Shown: positions 34,529 through 44,416 of the stretch, piece by piece
How positions within the stretch are numbered: the stretch's first letter is position 1
Layout of the letters: each line of letters begins with the position of its first letter
NCBI GenBank assembly: GCA_031258155.1
Contig: JAIRNH010000003.1
Coordinates: 1 to 64,000 of the forward strand
Length of the DNA: 64,000 bases
Reading direction: 5' to 3'
Origin: Helicobacteraceae bacterium
GTDB lineage: Bacteria; Campylobacterota; Campylobacteria; Campylobacterales; SZUA-545
Made by a program: the position numbers and the translations under genes
The notes under the pieces: model-generated
The model's database searches: none
Seen by the model: the letters and a program-made list of their open reading frames with translations, nothing else
Told to the model about the DNA's origin: nothing

Positions 34529-34618
34529 CGGAGTTCTGCTATCGGTTTAGTTCTCGGCGTTTAGCGGCGAGGAAGCTAAAATCAGCGCGGCGACTAGGCA
34601 TTTTGCCGCGTAAAGCAA
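34529..34618 (-). other. Signal-peptide segment cut off by an in-frame TAA
   Basis: Reading in the same frame as the hydrolase-like gene from a TTG at 34618 gives LLYAAKCLVAALILASSPLN, then AEN, then TAA (34547-34549), then TDSRTPLPFDQN, which continues into the downstream frame. This is a textbook signal peptide with the cleavage site (LNA) next to the stop codon. One base change (to AAA, CAA or GAA) would rejoin the two halves. I see no SD before the TTG. Confidence 0.7.
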
Positions 34619-34779
34619 ACCGCGATCGCGCGGCAAGCAACCGGCGCAAGATTTTTTATCAAAATCAAAAGAGAGACGCATTCAAACCCCTTCGTCGCCG
34701 ACTTGGGCGGAGAAAACCAAATCGCGCAACTTTACCCAAACAAATCTTAGCTTTGGTTAAACGGCGTTTCAACGGCGAT

Positions 34780-34809
34780 TTGAAGCGTTTAAGCGTTTTT
34801 TACTATAAT
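34780..34809 (+). promoter_or_regulatory. Sigma70 promoter of the rpsL-rpsG-fusA operon
   Basis: TTGAAG (34780-34785) and, after 18 bases, TATAAT (34804-34809). The leader to the rpsL ATG is about 55 bases and includes an AAAGGAG ribosome site. The rest of the gap back to 34619 shows no gene. Confidence 0.65.
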
Positions 34810-34868
34810 CACGAGCTTTTTTCACCCTTTACGGGCGTAAAACCGCCTAGACTAACAAAAGGAGATAT

Positions 34869-35273
34869 ATGCCAACCATTAACCAATTGGTTCGCAAGGG
34901 TCGCAAGAAAATAACCTTCAAGTCCAAATCGCCCGCGCTCGCGGAGTGTCCGCAACGACGCGGCGTTTGCACTAGGGTTTATACCACCACGCCGAAAAAA
35001 CCAAACTCGGCGCTTAGAAAAGTCGCCAAAGTTCGCTTGATGAGCGGATTCGAGGTGATCAGCTACATTATGGGCGAAGGGCATAATCTACAAGAGCACG
35101 CGATTGTGCTGGTGCGCGGCGGGCGCGTAAAAGACCTGCCCGGCGTGAAATACCATATCGTGCGCGGCGCGTTGGATACCGCCGGCGTTGCAAAACGCAC
35201 GGTTAGCCGCTCCAAATACGGCGCAAAACGCCCCAAAGTCGGCGCCCCCGCGGCGGCTGGCAAGAAAAAATAA
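34869..35273 (+). CDS. rpsL: 30S ribosomal protein S12
   Basis: 134 residues. [39 protein letters not shown] (read across residues 26-47), [15 protein letters not shown] and [10 protein letters not shown] are universal uS12 sequences. The lysine of TPKKPNS and the KYGAKRP tail are those linked to streptomycin and decoding; both look wild type. An alanine- and lysine-rich tail (AAAGKKK) is a little longer than usual. First gene of the str operon without tuf. Confidence 0.98.
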   Translation: MPTINQLVRKGRKKITFKSKSPALAECPQRRGVCTRVYTTTPKKPNSALRKVAKVRLMSGFEVISYIMGEGHNLQEHAIVLVRGGRVKDLPGVKYHIVRGALDTAGVAKRTVSRSKYGAKRPKVGAPAAAGKKK

Positions 35274-35753
<480 letters not shown>

Positions 35754-35762
35754 GGATAACCG

Positions 35763-37844
35763 ATGGCAAGAAGCGCTTCGCTTGAAAAAGTAAGGAATAT
35801 CGGTATCGTCGCGCATATCGACGCGGGTAAAACCACGACGACGGAACGAATACTGTTCTACACGGGCGTTCAGCATAAGATCGGCGAAGTGCATGACGGC
35901 GCTACGACGACCGACTGGATGGAGCAGGAGAAAGAGCGCGGCATTACGATCACCGCCGCCGCCGTTAGCTGTTTTTGGAACAACTATCAGATCAACATTA
36001 TCGACACGCCCGGACACGTCGATTTCACGATCGAAGTAGAGCGCTCTATGCGCGTGTTAGACGGCGCGGTGGTGGTTTTCTGCGCGGTGGGCGGCGTTCA
36101 GCCGCAGACGGAAACCGTCTGGCGGCAGGCGAATAAATATCGCGTTCCGCGAATCGTCTATGTAAATAAGATGGACAGAATCGGCGCGGATTTTTACAAG
36201 GTAGAAAAGCAGATCGTAGAGCGTCTAAAGGCAAAACCGCTAGCTATTCAGTTGCCAATTGGAGCGGAGGATAACTTTGAGGGCGTGGTCGATCTTGTTA
36301 AGATGAAAGCGGTCGTGTGGGATAAAGAGGCGGCGCTAGGCTCGGCTTACCATTTAGAGGAAATCCCCGCCGATCTAAAGCAAAGAGCGGAGGAATACCG
36401 CGAGAAACTGCTTGACGCGGTAACCAGCATAGACGACGCGCTAACCGAAAAATATCTTGAAGGAGAGGAGATCGCGGAAGCGGAGATTATGGCGGCGATC
36501 AAAAAGGGTTGCCATGAGATGACCTTTATCCCTATGCTGTGCGGCAGCTCCTTTAAGAATAAAGGCGTTCAGACTATGCTTGACGCGGTAACGGATTATC
36601 TGCCTTCGCCGACAGAGGTTACAAACATCAAGGGTCTAGACCCGAAAACCGATACGGAAGTGAGCGTGCCAAGCGACGAAAATCACCCGTTTAGCGCGTT
36701 GGCGTTCAAGATTATGACCGACCCGTTTGTGGGGCAGTTGGTGTTCGCGCGCGTCTATAGCGGCAAACTGGAGGCGGGTAGCTACGTCTATAACTCCACT
36801 AAGGACAAAAAAGAGCGCGTTGGGCGGCTCGTGAAACTTCACGCCAATAAACGCGAGGAGATCAAGGAGCTTTACGCGGGCGACATCGGCGCGATCGTAG
36901 GCTTGAAAGATACGCTCACCGGCGATACGCTTTGCGATCCCGACAAGCCCGTTATCCTAGAGCGAATGGTATTTCCAGAACCGGTGATCAACGTCGCCGT
37001 CGAGCCGAAAACCAAAGCCGATCAGGAAAAAATGAGCATAGCGCTCAAAAAACTAGCCGAAGAGGACCCCTCGTTTCGCGTTAGCTCCGACGAGGAGAGC
37101 GGACAGACGATTATCGGCGGCATGGGCGAATTGCACCTAGAGATTATCGTCGATCGTATGAAACGCGAATTTAAGGTCGAAGCGGAAGTCGGCGAGCCGC
37201 AAGTGGCGTATAGAGAGACGATCAAAAAGAAAGTCGAACAGGAGCATAAATACGCCAAGCAATCAGGCGGACGCGGTCAATACGGACACGTGTTTTTGCG
37301 AATCGAACCGAACGAAAAGGGCAAAGGATACGAGTTCTTTGACGAGATCAAAGGCGGCGTAGTGCCTCGCGAGTATATTCCCGCCGTCAATAAAGGCGTG
37401 GAAGAGACGCTTAAAAACGGCGTTTTAGCTGGTTATCCCGTCGTCGATGTAAAGGTGGCGCTAACCTTTGGCAGTTATCACGAAGTCGATAGCTCGGAAA
37501 TGGCGTTCAAGCTCGCCGCGTCGATGGCGTTCAAAGAGGGCGCGCGCAAAGCGGGGCTGTGCCTGCTAGAGCCGATGATGAAGGTCGAGGTGGAAATGCC
37601 CGAAGAGTATATGGGCGACGTAATCGGCGATCTAAACCGCAGACGCGGGCAGATTCAGGCTATGGACGACGCTTTTGGCGTGAAAAAAGTAACCGCTTTA
37701 GCGCCGCTTTCGGAGATGTTTGGCTACTCGACCGATCTAAGGTCTATGACGCAGGGGCGCGGCACATACTCTATGGAATTCGAGCGCTACGAAGAGGTTC
37801 CAAACAACGTGGCGGACGAGGTTATTAAAAAGCGCAACGGTTAA
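35763..37844 (+). CDS. fusA: Elongation factor G
   Basis: 693 residues. GTPase motifs [21 protein letters not shown] and [10 protein letters not shown], the switch region RGITITAAA, then domain III-V sequences such as [19 protein letters not shown] and [19 protein letters not shown]. It drives translocation on the ribosome. Last gene of the operon; a strong terminator follows at 37861. No second EF-G copy is in the window. Confidence 0.98.
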   Translation: MARSASLEKVRNIGIVAHIDAGKTTTTERILFYTGVQHKIGEVHDGATTTDWMEQEKERGITITAAAVSCFWNNYQINIIDTPGHVDFTIEVERSMRVLDGAVVVFCAVGGVQPQTETVWRQANKYRVPRIVYVNKMDRIGADFYKVEKQIVERLKAKPLAIQLPIGAEDNFEGVVDLVKMKAVVWDKEAALGSAYHLEEIPADLKQRAEEYREKLLDAVTSIDDALTEKYLEGEEIAEAEIMAAIKKGCHEMTFIPMLCGSSFKNKGVQTMLDAVTDYLPSPTEVTNIKGLDPKTDTEVSVPSDENHPFSALAFKIMTDPFVGQLVFARVYSGKLEAGSYVYNSTKDKKERVGRLVKLHANKREEIKELYAGDIGAIVGLKDTLTGDTLCDPDKPVILERMVFPEPVINVAVEPKTKADQEKMSIALKKLAEEDPSFRVSSDEESGQTIIGGMGELHLEIIVDRMKREFKVEAEVGEPQVAYRETIKKKVEQEHKYAKQSGGRGQYGHVFLRIEPNEKGKGYEFFDEIKGGVVPREYIPAVNKGVEETLKNGVLAGYPVVDVKVALTFGSYHEVDSSEMAFKLAASMAFKEGARKAGLCLLEPMMKVEVEMPEEYMGDVIGDLNRRRGQIQAMDDAFGVKKVTALAPLSEMFGYSTDLRSMTQGRGTYSMEFERYEEVPNNVADEVIKKRNG

Positions 37845-37860
37845 TTTATCGCAAGACCGC

Positions 37861-37892
37861 GTCGCTCTCGCAAGCCGAGAGCGACGTTTTTT
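37861..37892 (+). terminator. Intrinsic terminator of the str operon
   Basis: GTCGCTCTCG (37861-37870) pairs perfectly with CGAGAGCGAC (37876-37885) with a five-base loop, then G and six T. This is the clearest terminator in the window, 16 bases after fusA. Confidence 0.9.
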
Positions 37893-38131
37893 GGCGCTGT
37901 AACGTTTTCGCCGAGCGTATGCGGGCGGCGGGCGAAGCGCAACTTTAACCATTTCTTTCGCGCAAGGGGCGGGGGCTTTTTTCTTGCCGTCTGTCGATTT
38001 TGCGATTAAAGCCTCCGAGTCGCTCCGCATTTGTTAGTTTCACATTTGAATCGTTAAAAAATAAACGCCGCGCTTTTATATCGCTTTTTTGTTTGCGGCA
38101 AGAATCCCTAACCGCATATGCCGCGTGAAAT

Positions 38132-38341
38132 AGATGAATTCCTGCTTTCCTACGCGCATTACGGGGATGGCAACCCTCTTTGCGCAACGCGCCCTTTATC
38201 CGTCCCGTGAAAACCGGGTATCCATATACGCCAAAGACGTGAAAGAGATGGATTTCCGCTTGCCTCCGCGATTACGGGCGGTAAACCGCCCTATCGCTCC
38301 GCGCTGGAATGACAAGAATGTGGATTTTCGCGTTCCCACGC
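38132..38341. repeat. Degenerate repeats of the GGAATGAC / TGGATTCCCGC type
   Basis: Two 33-base copies, 38132-38165 and 38246-38279, share AGATGxATTxCxGCTTxCCTxCGCG and end in ATTACGGG. A third partial copy begins at about 38325 after GGAATGACAAGAATG. They resemble the dispersed GGAATGAC...TGGATTCCCGC elements known from many bacterial genomes, although worn. Apart from the terminator, the gap 37845-38417 has no gene I can support. Confidence 0.45.
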
Positions 38342-38417
38342 ACTCTTTTGCGCGCGGGGGCTTACGCGGGAAAGACGCGAAGGGCGAATTGGCGTTGTTA
38401 CGTCTCCTTACGCGGCG

Positions 38418-39803
38418 TTATTTTAGTTTTATGATCCAGTAGTCGGAATTCTTGGTAGAGCCATGATGACCGATTACATCGCCGTCGATAGAGTGGCTAT
38501 AGCCCGCGATAATATAGCCGCCGTCTCTTGTCTGTTGGATGGAATAAATCCAGTCTATATCGCTACCGCCAAGAGTTTTATCCCACTCAATAGCGCCGTT
38601 TGCGTCTAATTTTACGATCCAATAGTCGCTCCAGCCTTTGTTTTCCGTTACATCTCCGTCGTTAGATTCGCTAGAACCCGCGATAATATAGCCGCCGTCG
38701 TTTGTCTGTTTGATGGAAGTAGCGCAGTCATCGGCGCTACCGCCAAGAGTTTTATCCCACTCGATAGCGCCGTTTGCGTCTAATTTTACAATCCAGTAGT
38801 CAAGATTGTCGCTAGCAGCGTCATGGCGACCGGTTACATTGCCGTCGGTAGAGCGGCTATAGCCCGCGACAATATAGCCGCCGTCGTTTGTCTGTTGGAT
38901 GGAATTAGCGTAGTTGCCAGCGCTACCGCCAAGCGATTTTTGCCATTCGATAGCGCCGTTTGCGTTTAGTTTTACGATCCAATAGTCGCTCCAGCTTTTG
39001 TTTTCCGTTACGTCGCCGTCTGTAGAGCGGCTATAGCCCGCGACAATATAGCCGCCATCGTTTGTCTGTTGGATGGAACGAGCCTCGTCATCGTCGCTAC
39101 CGCCAAGAGTTTTATCCCATTCGATAGCGCCGTTTGCGTCTAATTTTACGATCCAGTAGTCGGCTTTTTTGTAGCGTTTCGTTACATCGCCGTCGGTAGA
39201 GCGGCTAGAACCCGCGACAATATAGCCGCCGTCTTTTGTCTGTTGGACGGAATTAGCGTAGTCATTGCCGCTACCGCCAAGAGTTTTATCCCATTCGATA
39301 GCGCCGTTTGCGTTTAGTTTTACGATCCAATAGTAGGCTTTACCGGCGGCGCCATGACGACCGGTTACATCGCCGTCGATAGACCAGCTTTCACCCGTGA
39401 TAATATAGCCGCCATCTTTTGTCTGTTGGATGGAACGAGCCTCGTCATAGCTGCTACCGCCAAGCGATTTTTGCCATTCGATAGCGCCGTTTGCGTTTAG
39501 TTTTACGATCCAATAGTCGGCGCTATCTTGGTTTTGCGTTACATTGCCGTCGGTAGAGCGGCTATAGCCTGCGATAATATAGCCGCCGTCTTTTGTCTGT
39601 TGGATGGAACGAGCCTTGTCATCGGCGCTACCGCCAAGCGATATTTGCCATTCGATTGTCGGGGGAGACTTTTGCTTATTGTCGCCCGCTAACAACATTA
39701 GAAAGGTTATGCTAATTACGGAGAGTAGAAAGATAATGAGAGGAATCTTTTTTTGGCCCCCGATAACGCGATTAAGGATCGAGCCAAACCGAGCGAATTG
39801 CAT
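38418..39803 (-). CDS. Membrane-anchored seven-repeat propeller-like protein
   Basis: 461 residues. One N-terminal helix (PLIIFLLSVISITFLMLLAG) anchors or exports it. The rest is seven repeats of about 57-62 residues, each reading IEWxKxLGGSxxDxAxSIQQT then xDGGYIxAGxSxSxDGxVT and DYWIVKLxANGA. The number and the blade-like pattern suggest a seven-bladed beta-propeller. DNA of the repeats is highly similar, so unequal recombination could change the copy number. Similar GGYIVAG/YWIVKL proteins occur in other bacteria as surface or lipoproteins of unknown role. No partner gene adjoins it. Confidence 0.75.
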   Translation of the reverse strand: MQFARFGSILNRVIGGQKKIPLIIFLLSVISITFLMLLAGDNKQKSPPTIEWQISLGGSADDKARSIQQTKDGGYIIAGYSRSTDGNVTQNQDSADYWIVKLNANGAIEWQKSLGGSSYDEARSIQQTKDGGYIITGESWSIDGDVTGRHGAAGKAYYWIVKLNANGAIEWDKTLGGSGNDYANSVQQTKDGGYIVAGSSRSTDGDVTKRYKKADYWIVKLDANGAIEWDKTLGGSDDDEARSIQQTNDGGYIVAGYSRSTDGDVTENKSWSDYWIVKLNANGAIEWQKSLGGSAGNYANSIQQTNDGGYIVAGYSRSTDGNVTGRHDAASDNLDYWIVKLDANGAIEWDKTLGGSADDCATSIKQTNDGGYIIAGSSESNDGDVTENKGWSDYWIVKLDANGAIEWDKTLGGSDIDWIYSIQQTRDGGYIIAGYSHSIDGDVIGHHGSTKNSDYWIIKLK

Positions 39804-40009
39804 TGCAACAATCTCTTTTCCTGACGAAATTAAAATTTATGAATGCTAGATCGTTTCGGCTTAAATTAGCTTTCTTGCCCAGCGAAAGCAAAACGCAACA
39901 TTGCCAACGAAACGCGACTTAAAATTAGGTTTTAAGAGACGAGACTTGAATTGAAATAGAGCTTAATGTAGCGTAGCGGCGTTTGGTAAGCCTAGAAACG
40001 CCGATTGAG

Positions 40010-40258
40010 CGCCGCGCGTTGGCAGGGCGCGCTTTTGCTATATACGCCGATCGCTTCGGGCGAGTATTCACCTAAAAAGATCGCGCCCGCGCGTTTGATT
40101 TCGCCTAAAAACGCCGACGGATTTTTAGTCAAAATCCATAATTGCTTGAGCGCTATTCTGGAGTTTTCAGGATAGGCGTTTGGTTAGCGCGCGCCTCTAG
40201 CCCTTCGGCGCTTGCCAGATCGGCGCGTTCGTTTCAGAAAGTTTTCAACTCCAAGCGT
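40010..40258 (-). pseudogene. hisD: Scrambled partial copies of the hisD 3' region
   Basis: 40010-40165 resembles hisD bases 40411-40565. 40186-40225 resembles 40279-40314, and 40228-40258 resembles 40366-40396. The copies have substitutions and gaps and carry no open frame. The last piece overlaps the end of the live gene. This looks like repeated tandem duplication and deletion of the gene's 3' end. The rest of 39804-40009 holds nothing I can identify. Confidence 0.75.
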
Positions 40259-41532
40259 TTAGTTACGCTTAGCGCGTGCGCCTCTAGCCCTTCGGCGTTT
40301 GCCAGATCGGCGCAGACGGCGGCTAACTCCGCAAAACCCTCTTTGCTCACGCTAATAATCGAGCTTCGTTTCAGAAAGTTTTCAACTCCAAGCGGACTAG
40401 AAAAACGCGCCGCGCCGCCCGTCGGCAGGGTGTGGTTTGGTCCCGCGACATAATCGCCGATCGCTTCGGGCGAGTATTCGCCTAAAAAGATCGCGCCCGC
40501 GTGTTTGATTTCGCCTAAAAGCGCCGACGGATTTTTAGTCAAAATCTCTAGGTGTTCGGGCGCTATTTGGTTCATCAGCCTAAGCGCCTCGCTTAGATCG
40601 CCCGCCACTATAACCGCGCCGCGCTCGTTGATCGATCGCGCCGCGATCGCGCCGCGCGAAAGGGTTTTCAGCCGTTTTTGCGTTTCGGTAATTACGCGCC
40701 GCGCCAAATCGCCGTCGGTCGTAATTAGGATCGACGAAGCCATTTCGTCGTGCTCGGCTTGGCTTAGCAGATCGAGCGCTATCATTTGCGCGTCGGCGTT
40801 ACTATCCGCGATAATCCCTATTTCGCTAGGTCCCGCGATCATATCGATATTAACTTCGCCAAAAACCAGCTTTTTCGCCGTCGCGACAAAGATATTGCCC
40901 GGTCCCGTAATCACGTCAACTTTAGGGATAGTCTCGGTTCCGTAGGCAAGCGCCCCGATCGCGCTCGCGCCGCCGACTTTGAACAGCCGTTTAACGCCGC
41001 ACAGACGCGCAGCCGCCAAAGCGAGCGGATTGATCGCTCCCTCTGGCGCGGGGGAGCAGACGACAATTTCGCTAACGCCCGCTACGATCGCGGGGATCGC
41101 GTTCATCAAAAGACTGCTAGGATACGCCGCCTTGCCGCCCGGAATATACAGCCCCGCGCGATCTACGGGCGAGACCTTCTGCCCTAACCAGCCTTGAGCG
41201 CTAAAGTCGATCCAGCTTTTTGGAAGCTGCTTTTCGTGAAATCTTTTAATACGATCGTAGGCGATCGTAAGCGCGGCTTGCAGATTGGGCGCCGTAGCCT
41301 CCCACGCCGCGTCGAAATCCTCGCCGGTAGCTATAACGTCGTCGATAGATTTTGGATTCCAGCGATCGAAACGCGCGATTTGATCTAGCAGCGCGCGATC
41401 GCCGCCTTGTTTAACCTCGTCCAAAATCGCCTGAACTTTCGGCGTAACGGCGGCGACGTCCGTCTCTCCGCGCGATAGCAAAACTCTGAACTCGTCGGCG
41501 AAATTGCTATCCTTCGTCGTTAGCAGTTTCAT
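40234..41532 (-). CDS. hisD: Histidinol dehydrogenase
   Basis: 432 residues. Motifs: VSPVDRAGLYIPGGKAAYPS, VCSPAPEGAINPL, GGASAIGALAYGTETIPKVD, GPGNIFVATAK, GPSEIGIIAD, the zinc and catalytic site AEHDEMASSILIT, IAPEHLEI and GPNHTLPTGGAARFSSPLGV. It oxidises histidinol to histidine with two NAD. The last residues LELKTF and the stop TGA come from a copied internal piece of the gene (SPLGVENFLKR region) read in another frame, so the C-terminus has been rebuilt by the duplication. The catalytic part is intact. Confidence 0.94.
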   Translation of the reverse strand: MKLLTTKDSNFADEFRVLLSRGETDVAAVTPKVQAILDEVKQGGDRALLDQIARFDRWNPKSIDDVIATGEDFDAAWEATAPNLQAALTIAYDRIKRFHEKQLPKSWIDFSAQGWLGQKVSPVDRAGLYIPGGKAAYPSSLLMNAIPAIVAGVSEIVVCSPAPEGAINPLALAAARLCGVKRLFKVGGASAIGALAYGTETIPKVDVITGPGNIFVATAKKLVFGEVNIDMIAGPSEIGIIADSNADAQMIALDLLSQAEHDEMASSILITTDGDLARRVITETQKRLKTLSRGAIAARSINERGAVIVAGDLSEALRLMNQIAPEHLEILTKNPSALLGEIKHAGAIFLGEYSPEAIGDYVAGPNHTLPTGGAARFSSPLGVENFLKRSSIISVSKEGFAELAAVCADLANAEGLEAHALSVTKRLELKTF

Positions 41533-41586
41533 AGATTATTCCGTTTTGATGAAAATAAGCGCCATTATAACGCAAGGGCGCCGCCG

Positions 41587-42036
41587 CTATAGTTTGCGCC
41601 CGCCCGTCGGGATCTCTGGTTGCGGCTCTTTGTTGTTAATCGTCGCTTCAAGCGCCTTTACTCGTTCGCTTAGCTCGTCGATACGCTTTTGCAAACCGGC
41701 GATAATATCGTCGTTCGAGTTGCGCATATAGTTCGCGTCCACAGCCAACTCGCGGATAAACTCGACCTCGTCTTTTAGTTTGGATATTACGCTGAAAAGC
41801 TCGTCGTTTTGCGTCGCGCGTAGCTGGCGCAAACGCTCGTTTTCCGATTTAACCATATTTAGCAGTTCCGCTTTCGCCGATTCAAACGAAAGGTTAAGAT
41901 CGGCGATAATCTCCGCTTTGAACTCCTCTTTTGCCTTCTCGGAAAGGTAAAAGTTTGCGAAATCGCGTTGCGAAACGTGCCTGTCGTCAGCTAAAGCCAA
42001 CGAAGCAAATAGAAGTGTAATAATTACGCGCCTCAT
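41587..42036 (-). CDS. Periplasmic coiled-coil protein of unknown function
   Basis: 149 residues. A signal peptide (RRVIITLLFASLALA, cleaved before DDRHVSQ) and then almost continuous helix: two long heptad-like stretches, KAKEEFKAEIIADLNLSFES... at about 35-80 and GLQKRIDELSERVKALEATI at about 112-131. The proline-rich end (EPQPEIPTGGRKL) is flexible. No enzyme motif. It precedes hisD by 54 bases on the same strand, and may be co-transcribed with it. Confidence 0.7.
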   Translation of the reverse strand: MRRVIITLLFASLALADDRHVSQRDFANFYLSEKAKEEFKAEIIADLNLSFESAKAELLNMVKSENERLRQLRATQNDELFSVISKLKDEVEFIRELAVDANYMRNSNDDIIAGLQKRIDELSERVKALEATINNKEPQPEIPTGGRKL

Positions 42037-42226
42037 ATCGGAGAAAAAGCAAAAATCGCGCCAAAAATGTAAAAGCGTTCGCGAAACGCCTTTTAGCGCC
42101 GTTAAGCGCGTTTATGGTATAAACCCGCGCCTTTAATTCACAGGCGTCAGTCCTTAATGGGTTGTTTTCATAAGAAAACTAACGGGCGCCGAGGCTAAAC
42201 CCAATTTTACACAAAGGATAAACTTC

Positions 42227-43021
42227 ATGGTAACCATGAAAGACCTGCTTGAGTGCGGCGTGCATTTTGGACACCAAACCCGCCGTTGGAATCCGAAAAT
42301 GAAAAAATTCATCTTCGGCGTTCGCAAGAACATCTACATTATAGACCTGCAGAAAACTCTGCGCTATTTTCGTTACACCGCAAACGTAGTGCGCGACGCC
42401 GTCGCGGCGGGCAAGACGATTTTGTTTGTCGGCACCAAGAAGCAGGCAAGCTCGATCATCGCGCAACAAGCCGAGCGTTGCTCGATGCCTTACGTGAATA
42501 ACCGCTGGCTTGGCGGCATGCTTACCAACTATAAAACGATCCGACTATCGATCCGCAAACTAGAGGTGATCGAGGAGCTAAAAGCCAGCGGCAAAATTGA
42601 ACTGCTGACAAAAAAAGAGGCGTTGCTTATTGAAAGACAGCGAGAAAAATTAGAAAAATATCTAGGCGGCATTCGCTATATGAAAACGCTACCCGATCTA
42701 GTATTTGTGTTGGATGCGGTGAAAGAAAAAATCGCCGTAGCCGAAGCTAGACGGCTTGGCATTCCTATCGTCGCGCCGCTGGATACCAACTGCGATCCCG
42801 ATCTGATCGACTATCCGATTCCGGGCAACGACGACGCGATTCGCGCCATCGAGCTTTTTTGCGTAGAGATGGCAAATTCCGCGATCGAGGGCAAGGAGTT
42901 AGCGGCGAAAGACAGCGTCCAAGTCGAAGAGGTTCCTCAAGAGGACGACTCCGAAGCCGTGTTGCAAGATATTTTAGAAGAGGCGGCGAAAGAAGCGGAC
43001 TCTAGCGAGGAGAACGTCTAA
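42227..43021 (+). CDS. rpsB: 30S ribosomal protein S2
   Basis: 264 residues: [54 protein letters not shown] and [21 protein letters not shown]. The acidic C-terminal tail ([20 protein letters not shown], about 237-256) is longer than in E. coli. A possible -10 (TATAAA) lies at 42118-42123. The stop overlaps the tsf start by one base (TAATG). Confidence 0.97.
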   Translation: MVTMKDLLECGVHFGHQTRRWNPKMKKFIFGVRKNIYIIDLQKTLRYFRYTANVVRDAVAAGKTILFVGTKKQASSIIAQQAERCSMPYVNNRWLGGMLTNYKTIRLSIRKLEVIEELKASGKIELLTKKEALLIERQREKLEKYLGGIRYMKTLPDLVFVLDAVKEKIAVAEARRLGIPIVAPLDTNCDPDLIDYPIPGNDDAIRAIELFCVEMANSAIEGKELAAKDSVQVEEVPQEDDSEAVLQDILEEAAKEADSSEENV

Positions 43022-43926
43022 TGGCAAGCGTTGCTCCGGAACTGATCAAACGCCTGCGCGAAGCAAGCAACGCGGGAATACTCGATTGTAAAAAAGCGCT
43101 TGAGGAGAGCGGCGGCGATATAAACGCGGCGGCGGAGTGGCTACGCAAAAAAGGTTTGACCAAAGCCGCGAAGGTCGCCGATAAAGTGGCGGCGGAAGGC
43201 GCGATCGCGCTTAAAATAAGCGACGATCACAAAAAAGCGACGCTGGCGGAGATTAACTGCGAAACCGACTTTGTGGCAAAGAACGAGAACTTTAAATCTT
43301 TCGCGGCGCAAGCCGTCGGCGGCGTTCATAGTTCAAATTTCAAAACGATCGACGATCTAAAAAACGGCGCGATCAACGGCAAGAGTTACGCCGATTTCGT
43401 TGGCGAGGCGATCGCCAAACTCGGCGAGAAGATCGATATTCGCCGCTTTGCTAATTACTCGCTAACAAACGGCGCGATCAACGGTTATCTACACTCAAAC
43501 TCCCGCGTGGGCGCGATCGTGGCGATTGAAACCGCCGCAAATCTGGCGGATTTCGCCCGCGACATAGCTATGCACGCGGCGGCGATGAAGCCTCTATATC
43601 TTAACGAGGCGGACATTCCTAGCGAGGCGATCGCGAAAGAGCGCGAGATCGCGATAGAGCAGCTTAGAAAAGAGGGCAAGCCCGAAGCGATGCTAGATAA
43701 GATCGCGCAAGGCAAGATAAAAAAGTTTATTCAAGATAACACGTTAGAGGGTCAGGCGTTTGTCAAGGACGATAAAAAAAGCGTCGTCCAAGCGTTAAAC
43801 GACGCGGCAAAAGCGCGAGGCGCGAGCGCGAAAATCGTCTTTTTCGCTCGTTTTGAAGTAGGCGAGGGCATAGAGAAAAAATCCAGCGATTTCGCCGCGG
43901 AAGTCGCCGCGCAAACAAAGCGATAA
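43021..43926 (+). CDS. tsf: Elongation factor Ts
   Basis: 301 residues. LIKRLREASNAGILDCKKAL and the TDFVAKNENF motif are the EF-Ts core that opens EF-Tu; ECxTDFVA here reads INCETDFVA. A second conserved region is MHAAAMKPLYL, followed by GKIKKFIQDNTLEGQAFVKD. A terminator follows at 43939. Full length for the Campylobacterota form (about 300-355). Confidence 0.96.
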   Translation: MASVAPELIKRLREASNAGILDCKKALEESGGDINAAAEWLRKKGLTKAAKVADKVAAEGAIALKISDDHKKATLAEINCETDFVAKNENFKSFAAQAVGGVHSSNFKTIDDLKNGAINGKSYADFVGEAIAKLGEKIDIRRFANYSLTNGAINGYLHSNSRVGAIVAIETAANLADFARDIAMHAAAMKPLYLNEADIPSEAIAKEREIAIEQLRKEGKPEAMLDKIAQGKIKKFIQDNTLEGQAFVKDDKKSVVQALNDAAKARGASAKIVFFARFEVGEGIEKKSSDFAAEVAAQTKR

Positions 43927-43938
43927 ATCCCTTTTCGT

Positions 43939-43971
43939 CGCGCCCGATCTTAATCAAAATCGGGCGCGTTT
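43939..43971 (+). terminator. Terminator after tsf
   Basis: CGCGCCCGAT (43939-43948) pairs perfectly over ten bases with ATCGGGCGCG (43959-43968), loop ten bases, followed by TTTG. The T-run is short, but position and stem strength support termination before the encapsulin genes. Confidence 0.7.
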
Positions 43972-44047
43972 GCTCCTTCTAGCCGCATTTTCAAGCTATT
44001 TTTTGATACCTTTTAGCCATCTATATTTGAAAAAGGAGGCGGCTATT

Positions 44048-44404
44048 ATGGCAAGCGCTTATCAAGAGGAAAACCTGCCAAACGACGTTAAAGATTTTCA
44101 CCGCGTTTTATCCAGCGCGATCGAGGAGTTAGAGGCGGTCGATTGGTATCATCAACGCGCGGCGGTTACGAGCGACGGCGAGGCGAAAGCGATTTTCGAG
44201 CATAACCGCGACGAGGAGATCGAGCATTTCGCCATGAACGTCGAGTGGCTTAGACGAAAACACAAGGTTTTCGACGAGGCTTTGCGCGGATTTTTGTTCA
44301 GCGAAGGCGCGATTACCGAAGCGGAAGCGGCGTTCAGCGGCGGCGCTTCGGGCGAGAAAACGAAGTCGTCTAGCGGTTCGCTCGGCGTCGGTTCTTTGAA
44401 GTGA
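44048..44404 (+). CDS. Encapsulated ferritin-like protein (EncFtn)
   Basis: 118 residues from the ATG at 44048 with a perfect AAGGAGG site at 44033-44039; an earlier in-frame ATG at 43970 has none. EELEAVDWYHQR and DEEIEHFAMNVEWL give the iron ligands as Glu27, Glu57 and His60, with Trp33, the spacing seen in Rhodospirillum EncFtn. Two antiparallel helices form a decamer ferroxidase. The tail after residue 95 is flexible and ends GSLGVGSLK, which is the encapsulin-targeting peptide. It oxidises ferrous iron inside the shell made by the next gene, 12 bases downstream. Confidence 0.93.
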   Translation: MASAYQEENLPNDVKDFHRVLSSAIEELEAVDWYHQRAAVTSDGEAKAIFEHNRDEEIEHFAMNVEWLRRKHKVFDEALRGFLFSEGAITEAEAAFSGGASGEKTKSSSGSLGVGSLK

Positions 44405-44416
44405 GGGGAGGGCGAT

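Noticed and set aside
34603-34914. Plus-strand open frame before rpsL
   Set aside because: It overlaps the signal-peptide remnant, the rpsL promoter and the rpsL start; composition is not protein-like.
38418-39803. Regular DNA repeats in the propeller gene
   Set aside because: Repeats are in frame and encode protein blades; no CRISPR or satellite.
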